In this document: positions 1 through 9,439 of the stretch, piece after piece
Position numbering within the stretch: the stretch's first letter is position 1
How the letters are laid out: each line of letters opens with the position of its first letter
DNA from: Hymenoscyphus infarciens
Taxonomy: Eukaryota; Ascomycota; Leotiomycetes; Helotiales; Helotiaceae
Direction: 5' to 3'
DNA: 34,184 nt
Assembly (NCBI GenBank): GCA_001414345.1
Contig: LLCB01000458.1
Coordinates: 1-34,184 of the forward strand
Notes under the pieces: generated by a model
Database searches by the model: none
The model's input: only the letters and a program-made list of their open reading frames with translations
What the model was told of the DNA's origin: nothing
Position numbers and translations under genes: made by a program

Positions 1-60
1 GGTGGCAGGTGGTGGTGAATTGAGAGACCTCCCGTCGAGCTTGGGAAGAAGGAAGGAAAG

Positions 61-86
61 GGAGGAGGAGGAGGAGGAGGAGGAGG
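61..86. repeat. GGA trinucleotide microsatellite
   Basis: About eight tandem copies of GGA. Confidence 0.9.
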
Positions 87-131
87 GAGCAATTGAATCA
101 AAAGGAGACGAGAGGTTTGCTAAGAGGATTG

Positions 132-172
132 GCAGAGCAGAGCAGAGCAGAGCAGAGCAGGGCAGGGCAGGG
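132..172. repeat. GCAGA/GCAGG pentanucleotide microsatellite
   Basis: Tandem 5-base units, first GCAGA and then the one-base variant GCAGG, in the presumed intergenic region. Confidence 0.85.
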
Positions 173-1103
173 CCAAGCAAGACATGCACCCTTTCCTCAC
201 TTCACCCTTCGCTTGTGAGAGGCATCCATATTTCCCATTGCAGAAGTGGAATCGCATCGTGGAGGCACGGCAGAGTACTCCGTACAGCTTGTGCTCAGAA
301 GAGAGATGATGAAGTGTGGCTGAACCAAGGAAATCGTCAAATTTACAGCGCCAGCTTTCGGTTGATATTGCCTGCAAGAGGCAAGAGCGGTCCCGTGGAC
401 CTGGTGGAGGCCGCTAAGCTTGTAAGAGCTACCCCGGCAAGCCACACCACAGACCCTGAATTATCCCTGTTGAAGGGAGCTCTAGGTCACTGAAGCTCCT
501 AATTCGTCACTCACTCAAGCGTTGTCAAGTCCCATATTATTCGGGTCTTGTGGCTGTCTTTATACATCACTTCCGAGTTCTACCTAATGATAATATCCTT
601 TTATACGGAATGTATCCCGTATAAATTCTACTTCACTACCGTGACCTTACAGCACCAAGAAAGATGCCACACCATTTCTTTTCTGTCCGAGTACCTACGT
701 ATGGCACGTACTTCCCTTGTCCAAGTTGCCGGGTTGGGCAAAACTAGGTGCCCCTAAACACCACCAACGACTCTACGAGACCCTCAAGTTGCAGAATAGG
801 CAGATTCGTTTTATATCAATCCCTGAAATCCCAATCAGGGCTCCACAGCTCAAAGTGGAAGACCAATCGTTCTGTCAACCAATCCCACCAATGATGAACC
901 TGACGACCATCCAAGGATACGCATCATCAAGTGGGGTCAATCTCAACAACAACTTCCCTGTTCCGTCGAGCTCTCGAGGGAAAGAATGCCATCGTGAGAT
1001 CAGTGCGCCTCCACAACACCACAACAAAAACGGCGGTCAAGGCGATTGGAAGTGGCGGGGAAATGAGGCGTAGCTTTTGAAAACTTTGTGTAGGAAAGTT
1101 TCT

Positions 1104-2833
1104 TCAAGTCCATGAATCTCCAGCCTCAATTCCTTTTCGGAAGTGGAATGTGTCGTCAACTTCCTCACTGCCACTACTCATTCTGGTGAAGCTATCCTCT
1201 TCCATTAAAGCTTCGATTGTCACCTTGCTGGATTTCTTCTCGTTTGTTGATATCAGGTTCAATGGAGATTCTGTTCGCTGTCCATAAATATCAACACCCT
1301 GTGCTTCGGAATCCTGCCATGGTAAATCCCCATCATCCGCGTCCGACAATGAAGCGAGGAGACAGTCCTGGGTATCACTAAAGAGAAGAGCTGGACTCGA
1401 ACACTCGCTATTTAGCCATTTCGCAACTGTTTTTCCAATGACTTGACCTCCAGGTACTTGTTGTGCAAAGTTGATTATTTGAGGCTTCTCCCAGGAAGGA
1501 TCCCAAAGATGTGCAATGCCACGGCTTTCTTCACATCGAATCATCATCAACTCATTTATGGTTGGATGCCAAGTAATTTTGGCAATTGGGGCATGGAATA
1601 TCATGACTGCTCGAAGTAGTCTGATTCTGATATCCCATATCCACAATGTCGTGGGCATGCTTTCTGTTCTTGTTGCTAAGAATCTTCCCGAATTATCGAA
1701 GGACATCATGTTTGTACCAGTCTTGGGCTCTGAGTTGTTTAATTGGGTTGGGCCAGTTGGTGGACATAATGGTTGTACAGCCGGAACGAACTCCCGTTCG
1801 AATCGACCGTGTTGTGATGGAACAATTTGTTCTTGCCAAACCTACAACCATTAGCCAGGTCCAGTTTCATTCAAGACAAAACTTACCTGAAGGGTCTCCG
1901 TGGGAGCGACGCTCGTAGTGTGCTGCACGTTTAAAGATTCAGTGAAAGAAGGTGTCGACAGAATAGTTACTCTTTTGCTGTAATCGCCAATTGCAATGAC
2001 ACCTCCATTGTGATTCCAGTCGAACATTTTGATACCAGCTCCGAGCTCGATATCGGTATCCTGTACCGAGAAAGGCCGGGGCCCGTTCCAAGTCTTGAAC
2101 AAATGTCCGTCTGCCGTATAAACAAAAAATCTATGTCCTTGCGCCGCAGATTCTAAAAGGACAAGCCATCTTCCGTCCGCGCTCCAGACGAGTCCTTGGG
2201 AATCAATGGTATCTGGATGCCATGATCTTGTAACCTCATGTGTTCCTTTCGCATGAATACTGACTATATCTTTGCCTCCACTTCTTGTGAGAAGCGTCAA
2301 ATTGTTTGTGCCAGGCCGATATGCGAACCCTTTACTCGCATTGCTAGACTGATACAGTTTAGGGGAGGTGACGTCGACTGATTTTGAAGTGATAAGGTTC
2401 ACAATGGACAGCTTGAGTCCAAAGTCTGAGAACACACATATTTCGTCCTCTGTTGCCCCAAAAGCCACACAGGTAACTTTCGCTGTACTCGATGTGGGGT
2501 TTGCAATGTTGGCGGAGAATTGTAGATTGGTTGCTGAATAGACTCGAATGTTTTCGGTGGACGCTACCAGCACTCGAGTCGAGGATTGAGACCATATGAA
2601 CCACGACATGAAGGATGAAATTTCAGGGGGAAGTGTTACGACACGTGCGATTTCGAGTGAGCGCGTTGTTCGGATCGTGAGTTTGGAGGGGAGAATTGTG
2701 GCAATGAATGCGCCGTCTGGGCTGGGAAGGCATTGCGTAGATGCTGGAAAGCAGAACGCGTTAGCATTGACGGGAAATAAGACCACCAGCTTTGTTTCGT
2801 GTACTTACACTTCAAAGTCCTCGAGTAACGCAT
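1104..2833 (-). CDS. WD40-repeat protein, WRAP73/Wdr8 family
   Basis: I predict three exons: 2833-2809, 2743-1887 and 1841-1104, giving 539 residues. The first exon is only 25 nt and encodes MRYSRTLK plus one base. Its donor GTAAGT and the acceptor TTTCCAG restore the frame into SSTQCLPSPDG, the usual start of this family (a short F/Y-S-x-x-x-K stretch, then SPDG). Intron 2 (1886-1842, 45 nt) also has GTAAGT and TAG ends and joins ETLQ to VWQEQ in phase. The body shows WD-type blades such as GLVWSADGRWLVLL, MFDWNHNGGVIAIGD and FDNSGRFLATR. Wdr8/WRAP73 proteins are known to act at centrosomes or spindle pole bodies with an SSX2IP/Msd1 partner; that role here is by family only. The C-terminal ~90 residues are acidic and low in complexity. 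The gene is divergent from the molybdenum cofactor gene, with 373 bp between start codons. Confidence 0.85.
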
Positions 2834-3206
2834 TTTGGGGGGTTTGTTCAAAAATCGATGGTGTTGACTCGCAGTACCTACGTACTTTGTTTACAACGTA
2901 GGTACTAGGTACCTTAGGCATCAAGGTTGTTTTGTTTTGCTCAAAGCGGTTCACCGCCGGCGTGTTCTGCAGGCCGAGTTTCCTCCTTTCCCCCGCTTCC
3001 CATCTCGTCATACCTCCACCACCTCCCAAATTCTCTATCAACCTGCATGCTTGCTTATTCACAAGCTATTAGTGTCGGTCCTCCGTACGCCACGAGAAGA
3101 GTCACGTTAGTCAAAAAAAAGGATGGGGTAGGTAGTTGAGACTTTTATTTATCTTTCCCATCTGCTCTCACTCTCACAATCTTCATGAGAGGTTAGTCCG
3201 GGCAAG
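2834..3206. promoter_or_regulatory. Divergent promoter region between WRAP73-like and MoaA-MoaC genes
   Basis: These 373 bp separate two oppositely oriented start codons, so the segment must hold both promoters and leaders. An inverted repeat (listed separately) lies 40 bp upstream of the WRAP73-like start. No clear TATA box is seen. The MoaA-side leader is pyrimidine-rich. Confidence 0.6.
2873..2906. promoter_or_regulatory. Perfect 11-bp inverted repeat, possible operator
   Basis: AGTACCTACGT at 2873-2883 and its exact reverse complement at 2896-2906 flank a 12-base spacer. A partial extra copy (AGGTACCT) follows directly. It lies between two divergent genes. It could be a protein-binding site or a transcript hairpin; the function is unknown. 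A related TACCTACGTA sequence occurs near 692. Confidence 0.5.
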
Positions 3207-5533
3207 ATGTCTCTTTTCAAGCGTTCCGGTTCATTCTTGCAATGTGGCAAGCAGAACCTATTTGTTTCCCCCTCCTGTCGACGTCTTACTTCTGCATCTG
3301 CTAGCCCTGCAACTGCAGCAGTCCCGGCTGTGGAACCTTATCCCTCGCATAGTTTTCCCCCGGACAAACCGCTTCCCAGTCGTCGCGATGCCATCAAGAA
3401 CGCAAGACCCTTCTCCGACTTCCTCACCGATACCTACGACCGACAGCACAATTACCTCCGAATCTCTTTGACGGAAAAGTGCAATCTGCGATGTCTGTAT
3501 TGCATGCCGGAAGAGGGCGTGCCTCAATCGCCACCCCGAGAACTTCTCACTACTCCCGAAATATACCTCTTGTCGTCGGTGTTTGTTTCCGAGGGCGTCA
3601 CAAAGATTCGATTAACCGGCGGTGAGCCTACCGTGCGACGAGACATTCTCCCATTGATGCATCAAATCGGATCACTGCGTTCGCAGGGTCTAAAAGAACT
3701 TTGCATAACAACCAATGGCATATCTTTACATCGGAAGTTGGACAGTATGGCAGAAGCTGGGTTGACGGGGGTAAATCTCAGTCTGGATACATTGGACCCG
3801 TGGCAATTCCAAATCATGACGAGAAGAAAAGGATTTGAAGCGGTGATGAAAAGCATTGAAAGGATTCTGGAAATGAATCGACTTGGTGCTGGAATCAAGC
3901 TTAAGATCAATTGCGTGGTTATGCGTGGAATGAATGAACGTGAGATAATTCCGTTTGTAGAATTGGGTCGAGAACAAGATATCGAAGTCCGATTTATCGA
4001 ATATATGCCATTCGATGGGAACAAATGGAGCAAGGGAAAGATGTTGCCATTTCAAGAGATGCTGGATATGATTCGAGTTAAATACCCGTCCTTACGAAAG
4101 GTCCAAGACCACAAGAACGATACCAGCAAGACTTACGAAATTCCGGGCTTTGTTGGGAGAATGGGTTTTATTACAAGCATGACTCACAACTTCTGTGGTT
4201 CCTGTAATAGGCTCCGGATCACCAGTGATGGGAATCTGAAGGTCTGCCTATTTGGCAACGCCGAAGTATCACTTCGAGATATTATTCGAAAGTCAAACGA
4301 TGGAGATCCTATCGATGAAGAAGCCTATGAAGCCATGAAACAAATTGAGATGGATCGAAAACAGGGACTGCGCTTGTCAGAGGGTCCGCTTGGTCGATCC
4401 GCGCATGAGAAAGAGTTGCTCGACGTGATTGGCTTAGCTGTCAGTCGAAAGAAGGAGAAACATGCTGGAATGGGAGAGTTGGAAAATATGAAGAACAGGC
4501 CGATGATATTAATAGGTGGGTAGGATTTTTTTTTATCTCATCCGGTGAAGTATTATTGCATTTTTGGCGTATACCCAAATGTATATATCTGTTAGATATC
4601 AATTCGAAGACATGTAAGCGATGTGCTTGTGCTTCCTGTATTTGTTCGTTTACTAATTTGATTGTAGATGAAAAGATGCCCAGTAGTAACACCCTAAAAT
4701 CGAGAAGAATGTCTGTGACACCTTCGCTTCAACCATGGAATAAAACTCCCACCCACCTCCTTTCCACACTGCCAAATCTCACTAGCGCTCGTTTTTACTC
4801 TACCAAAACAACACCTACACCACCCATAACCTCCACGACCCAAAATAACAATGCAGAAACACCAAATCCAAGACTCACTCACCTCACCCCTCAAGGAAAT
4901 GTACATATGGTAACCATTTCCTCCAAAATCCCTACAGTCCGTACCGCCATTGCCAAATGCGCGATCCACTTCTCGAACCCTACAGCTATCAAATTAATAC
5001 GCTCGAATGGTGTGAAGAAGGGGGATGTACTTGCTGTGGCTAGGATCGCGGGGATCATGGCTGCCAAGAGGACGGGGGAGCTGATCCCGCTATGTCATCC
5101 GGTGGGGATTACGGGTGTGGATATTGGGCTTGAGGTTTGTGGTGGGGAGGAGGTTGAGGAAGTGAAAGAGGAAGTTAGTGCTAGATGGCAAGGTACTGGA
5201 CAAGGTGATGCTTATCCCTGGCATTATCAAGCTTCAAAATCCAAGCCAACGCCAGAAAGCGAAAACGAGAACGAGTTGACCCGTTCCAAAAACGAAGACT
5301 TCGGATGTGTAGAGGTTACCACGACGGTTACTTGTGAAGGCAAAACGGGCGTGGAGATGGAGGCGCTTACTGCGGCTAGTGTGGCTGCGTTGACGGTTTA
5401 TGATATGTGTAAATCTGTGGATAAGGGGATGAGAATTGGGGATTTGAGAGTTGTGAGGAAAGAAGGAGGGAAGAGTGGGTTGTGGGTTGAGGGGAAGAAG
5501 GAGGAGGATACGAAAGAGGAAGAAGGAAGATAA
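3207..5533 (+). CDS. cnxABC: Fused MoaA-MoaC enzyme of molybdenum cofactor synthesis (CnxABC/MOCS1 type)
   Basis: Exons 3207-4515 and 4668-5533 encode 724 residues. The N-terminus (about 35 residues, rich in S, R and A, without acidic residues) looks like a mitochondrial presequence. The MoaA radical-SAM part has the first iron-sulfur motif at C92-C96-C99, GGE at 138-140, and the second cluster ligands C330, C333 and C347. After the splice (ILI to DEKM at 436-440) a linker with a second presequence-like stretch leads to MoaC: KKGD at 553, PLCHP with H580, VEMEA with E666 and E668, and D682/K685 in the DMCKSVDK segment. MoaA and MoaC together convert GTP to cyclic pyranopterin monophosphate. 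MoaC carries an acidic insertion of about 55 residues (593-648). The intron has donor GTGGGT, branch TACTAAT at 4651 and acceptor TAG, and its phase is correct. If it is retained, translation stops at 4523 after Gly-Gly. Aspergillus nidulans cnxABC is a known fused gene of this kind. Confidence 0.93.
4516..4667 (+). other. Intron whose retention would give MoaA with a Gly-Gly C-terminus
   Basis: This 152-nt intron separates the two catalytic halves. Its donor GTGGGT overlaps the codons GGT GGG, which are followed at once by TAG. The unspliced message would therefore end in ILIGG, and splicing removes both glycines and the stop. The only alternative donor nearby (GTAGGA at 4520) would run into TGA after the acceptor. 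A methionine at 4676, just past the acceptor, could also start a separate MoaC polypeptide. Confidence 0.75.
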
Positions 5534-5995
5534 TATATAGAGGTGTTTTCCGGATGTGCCTCAATCTTTTGACCAATTGTGAGGGTTAAGGGCTAGGGGT
5601 GAGTGTATTTTATTTTTGTAGAATTCTTTGGTGGTATCGTGAGAGGAAAGTTTTCTTGTTACATATGGAAAGAGCAACTGACTTCGTTCTTTTCTTCTTT
5701 CATTTCCGTCGTCATGCATCGTTGTTTTCTGCCGATCGCCTTACATTTCGTCGTTCTTTCTCTGGTTCCAAGTATGAGATTTGGAAAGCGCGATCAAGAC
5801 TACCGCTTCATCATTCTCCTATGCCATCCACATTTCATACAAATCAATTTATCATACGACACTCTTCCTAGGTATGTATCCCTACGAAAGCGTATGCGCA
5901 TCACCAGCGCATTCCTGGTTCCTAGCTCAGAAATAGTAGTATCTTCTCGCCTTTATCAATTCAACACACAGCCAATTTTCACAAACTATCCCGCA
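5534..5995. other. Intergenic region upstream of the caspase-fold gene
   Basis: These 462 bp carry the 3' end of the cofactor gene and the leader of the next gene. The frame of the next gene stays open upstream to 5603 but shows no domain, so I treat it as leader. T-rich and pyrimidine-rich tracts occur near 5690-5760. Confidence 0.5.
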
Positions 5996-7281
5996 ATGCC
6001 ACAACCTACGCCAGCCAGCCCTCGCAAACTCCACAATTCTCCTCCCACAAAACCGGGATCAAACAACGCAAACGCATACCAAGAAATTCACGTCCTCCTC
6101 CTCTCCTGGATTGAAGACGATATCGGCGTTGCACACCAACTCGACCTCTTGGCTAGGGTATTCAGTTCGGTGTATAACGTTACTTCTATTGCTAGTTGTT
6201 ACATTCCTTCGGAGGACTCGGAGGAGTTTGTTAGGGGTGCACTTGGTGGATTTCTTGGACGGTGGGATGGTGTTTGTTCTGAGGAAGACAGGGAAGGGAA
6301 GTGTGGTTTTGATGTTGATGCAGAGGACGGAGGGGGAGAAGGGGATGGGATGGGGGAAGAGATATGGATAGATGGGTACGGTAGATCGGTGGAGATTGAA
6401 GTCAGGGGGAGGAAGCTTAAGAGACCGATGGCGAGGATGAAAAGGAAGAAACGAGCGCCAGGTACGAAGAAGTTACTTCTGATATATTACTCTGGTCATG
6501 GGGAGGTATCGAAGAAAGAAGGTGGAGGCTTGGATTGGTGTGCTTATAAGTTTGTCCCTCCCCCCACTCCATATCCCACATCCTCATTACCGAGAGCCCC
6601 TTCAGTCATGGGTTTTAGCTAACTTTTCCTCCCAGGAAGAAGCCAAGCGACGACCACGATCCTCCTTCCCTCCCCTGGACACCCCTCCAAAAACGCCTCG
6701 AATTCACACACTCAGATGTCCTCTTAATCCTAGATTGCTGTTTCTCAGCCTCCTCCCTCTCTTTTTCCCCTTCATCTTTTTCCACCTCCAAAACTTATAC
6801 TGAATCAAACCATCCATCTCAACAAAGTACTTTCGAACTCCTAACCTCCTGCTGCTTCTCAACCTCATCACCAGGCCTAGGTCCCGACTCTTTCTTCAAT
6901 TTCCTCGTACGAGAACTCTGTTCGGCGAATTTGGTGAAAAGGGGGATGCGAGAGGGTGGTTTTGGGACGGGAGAGTTGCATGCTCGGCTTGTTTGTAGGG
7001 CTGGAAGGGGTGGTGAGGGGGCGAGATGTCCAGTTTTGGTCAGGGTTTGTGGTGGTTCTTCGACTTCTGGGATGGGTGATGGCGATGGGAGTAGGAGTGG
7101 AATCTCATTTGGGAGATTGGAAGGGGAGGGTGGTGAAGAGATGGGTCTGGGTGTTTGTTTGGGTGCTGCTAGGGAGATTCTGGGGGTGCTTGAGGAGAGG
7201 TTTCAGGGGAGGGATGGGGAGGGCAAGGAAGAAGAGATTGAGAGGGCTAGAGAGAGAGCTAGAAGCTGTGAGGTTGGGTAG
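5996..7281 (+). CDS. Caspase-fold (peptidase C14-like) protein
   Basis: Exons 5996-6549 and 6636-7281 encode 399 residues. The 86-nt intron has donor GTTTGT, branch GCTAAC and acceptor CCCAG, and it joins WCAYK to KKPSDD in phase. The caspase core is visible: a first strand EIHVLLLSWIEDD at 30-42, KLLLIYYSGHG with the presumed catalytic H168, and DVLLILDCCFSAS with the presumed catalytic C220. An acidic, glycine-rich insertion (about 93-140) separates the first strand from the histidine strand. I chose the start at 5996 because it has a purine at -3 and lies close before the domain; in-frame ATGs further upstream (for example at 5893) cannot be excluded. The C-terminal ~130 residues are G/E/R-rich and look poorly constrained. 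Such orphan caspase-fold proteins are common in filamentous fungi, some as metacaspases and some in heterokaryon incompatibility. The substrate is unknown. Confidence 0.75.
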
Positions 7282-7675
7282 AGTGAGGGTGTTACTTGTT
7301 GTGTGGACAAGGATTGTGAGGTTACGTGAGAGGGTGATTGCTAGTGAGAGAGTGAGTTGTGAGGTTTCGGAGTCGGGGGTTATAAGATTGGATAGTCGAG
7401 AGTCGGGAGAGATCGAAAGCTGTTGTTAAAATAGATATGTGAAATTGAGCAGGGTATGGAAATATTATTGTAAGTCCTTGTTCTGGTATGAAGTGTAGGG
7501 GAGGAAAGAGTGCATTGTATCAAAACTCCTCGAATTAAAACTCAACGCAGCAAATATAAGCAAGGAGTATTCCTAACCCCGTTCCACACCGTAGCTCAGC
7601 CCAAAACAAACCCCCTAACATGCCTTAACCCCTTGTATCACAACAGTCCACATGTTATCACTATCTAAAGAACTA
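7282..7675. other. Intergenic region between caspase-fold gene and MITE
   Basis: Nothing recognisable is seen in these 394 bp. The first half keeps a second open frame antiphase to the caspase gene end, with no domain. The region ends at the TA dinucleotide flanking the transposable element. Confidence 0.5.
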
Positions 7676-7964
7676 CGGCATCCTGAACGCACCAAAAAGT
7701 CGGATTAACTAAATCGCAAATAGGAAATCGGAAATTGTAAATCGTAAAGTGTTACTTTTTATAAGTATAAAATATAATAGTTTTTAATTAAAGTTCCCTC
7801 TCCCTACCTCTCTATATTAAGACTAGATAGTCTTAACTATAATAACTAGCTAATCCGAGAATAAGGAGTAATAATAAGCAATATGTATATAATAGTAATA
7901 GCGCCCCCTCGCTTTCATCTCCTTATTATTGTATTATATTCTTCCTAATATTTCTAGATAAATA

Positions 7965-7996
<32 letters not shown>

Positions 7997-8336
7997 GGGA
8001 AGAGAAAGAGGGGGGGGATTGTTTGCTACTTTTACTAAACTCCTCTTACCTACGCTAGGAAAAACTTTCTACCGAAATGTTTGCTCGCCCCCTTACCCCC
8101 TTGCCCCTCTCCCCCTCTCCTCTCTCCCCCTCTCTTCTCTCTCCTCTCTCTTCTATACTTTTATATATGTATAATATACTAAAGAAGGAAAGAGAGTAGC
8201 GAGAGAGAGAGACTAAGAAGTATTAAAATGCTCTCCTACCTCTTTTTTAATAAAGGGAGCAGATAATAATTTCAAGTCCTACTTTTGCGATTTGCGATTT
8301 AGTCGATTCCGACTTTTTGGTGTATCCAGGACGCCC
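7676..8336. mobile_element. 661-bp TA-flanked inverted-repeat element (Tc1/mariner-type MITE)
   Basis: The terminal inverted repeats are about 46 bp (7676-7721 and 8291-8336). Both contain the shared core ACCAAAAAGTCGGA followed by ACTAAATCGCAAA. In the outer 29 positions 24 match, and most differences are transitions. The element is flanked by TA on both sides (7674-7675 and 8337-8338), the target duplication typical of Tc1/mariner transposons. No transposase frame is present. The interior is low in complexity: AT-rich arms, a GA microsatellite near 7969 and a long C/T-rich tract near 8091-8155. The right end lies inside the stop codon of the neighbouring small gene. Confidence 0.88.
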
Positions 8337-9062
8337 TAAGAACCAAACACTTTATCTTCTGCGCCTTTTGGTATACAGGTCTTCTCGTCTACAATCCATT
8401 TTGCGAAAGCTGCGAGTCGGGAATAGCGAATCGCAGAGGTGGAGGTCGCTTTATCCTTGTTTTGTGTCAGCTAGTTGTATTCCTCATTTATAAAAAAACT
8501 AGAGAAAATAAAAACAACAAGAAGAAGAAGAAGAAGAAGAAGAAGAAGAAGAAGAAGAAGAAGAAGAAGAAGAAGAAGAAATAAAACAGAAAGTGAGGAA
8601 GGAATTAGAGCTGAATATAGAAGGAGGAAGACAAACAGATCTCACAACCCTAATTTCGGATGTCCCAACACAAGCAAGCCTTACACCTGGCTTTCCCTGG
8701 TGTCTATCCTTGAATTTCTTCTTGGTTCGAAGTTGTTTGATCGCTTGGTGGATTTCGTTTCGGTTTGCTAATGCGGGGGGAGGGGGGTCTTTTGTCCAGC
8801 AGGTATGGGCGTCCACGTCGCTTGGTTGTTTGCGCTTAAGTGGTTTTTTATGTTAGCTTGATGTGTTGAAGTTGGTTTAGTAGACAGAGAGTTGGAGGGG
8901 ATGGAAGAGAATGACGAACTGTATGTCCTTCTCACTTACATCACGGGCGCCCAGTTGAATTCAGAAGCAACGTTTTTTTTTATATTACTTCACAACCCAC
9001 CGAGGATTCGGGTGCTAAGTTACAAGAAACCCCCAAGACAACCCACCACTCAGAAACGGCAT
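8336..9062 (-). CDS. Small cysteine-containing paralogue (copy A); 5' exon uncertain, possibly a pseudogene
   Basis: Two exons are supported by similarity to the neighbour at 9171-9863: 8834-8637 (66 codons) and 8455-8336 (39 codons plus TAG). Shared features are HTC, then LANRNEIHQAIKQLRTKK, a C-x-G-x-S segment ending VVRS at the donor GTTTGT, and after the intron LAAFAKWIVDEKTCIPKG. The intron (8636-8456, 181 nt) contains a TTC repeat on the coding strand and a GCTGAC branch. Upstream of 8834 there is a CTAAC branch and acceptor TTAAG. The first exon is unclear. One option is 9062-9024 (ATG, 13 codons, donor GTAACT, in phase), but its signal peptide is weak. Another view is that the start codon was lost near 8910. 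The stop codon overlaps the TA duplication of the adjacent MITE, and the protein ends about 17 residues before its paralogue does. Function unknown. Confidence 0.5.
8521..8581. repeat. GAA trinucleotide microsatellite inside an intron
   Basis: About 20 perfect GAA copies lie within the predicted second intron of the small gene at 8336-9062, where the coding strand reads TTC. The apparent polyarginine or polyserine frames across it are artefacts. Confidence 0.9.
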
Positions 9063-9170
9063 GGAATGTAACAGACCACCGATCGTTACTGTGCAATTCT
9101 TCACATAAATTGTCCCCCGCCCCTTTTCACCAGGGCCAGTTGGCCAAGTTAAAGAGAACACCAAGAAAGC

Positions 9171-9408
9171 CTAACACTTGTCAACCCCCATAACAACTAC
9201 ATGGAACCTCTCCTTTCCAGTCAGGGCCCCATTTATCTTATCCTCTTCTCCTTTGGGTATACATGATTTCTCATTCAGAAGCCAATCAGCAAAGTCCGCT
9301 ATCTGGGAACAAGGTAAGGTGGTGACAGAGTTGGGGTTATCTCGTTTCTATATGTTGTGATGGTTTTGTCAGCTATATTTTCATTACTTGTTTTACAGTA
9401 AAGTTGCC

Positions 9409-9439
<31 letters not shown>

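Larger units (their letters stand above)
1..1103. other. Intergenic region, no supported gene
   Basis: I see no credible gene here. The open frames are non-ATG or short, low in complexity, and show no recognisable domain. The first 180 bases are purine-rich simple sequence: a GGA run and a GCAGA run, listed separately. The rest is mixed-composition sequence lying beyond the 3' end of the WRAP73-like gene. It may hold the promoter or leader of a gene to the left of the window. Confidence 0.6.

Noticed and set aside
2..493. 163-codon frame on the plus strand at the window start
   Set aside because: Starts on GTG, is built on GGA and GCAGA microsatellites, and has no domain.
717..1073. 118-codon plus-strand frame
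   Set aside because: Non-ATG start, no domain, no splice partners; lies in the downstream region of the WD40 gene.
6956..7429. Alternative frame overlapping the 3' part of the caspase-fold gene
   Set aside because: The caspase motif DCC and the exon junction lie in the other frame; this one is W/R/G-rich and shows no domain.
8475..8771. Frame with a long arginine run
   Set aside because: It is the translation of an intronic GAA microsatellite.
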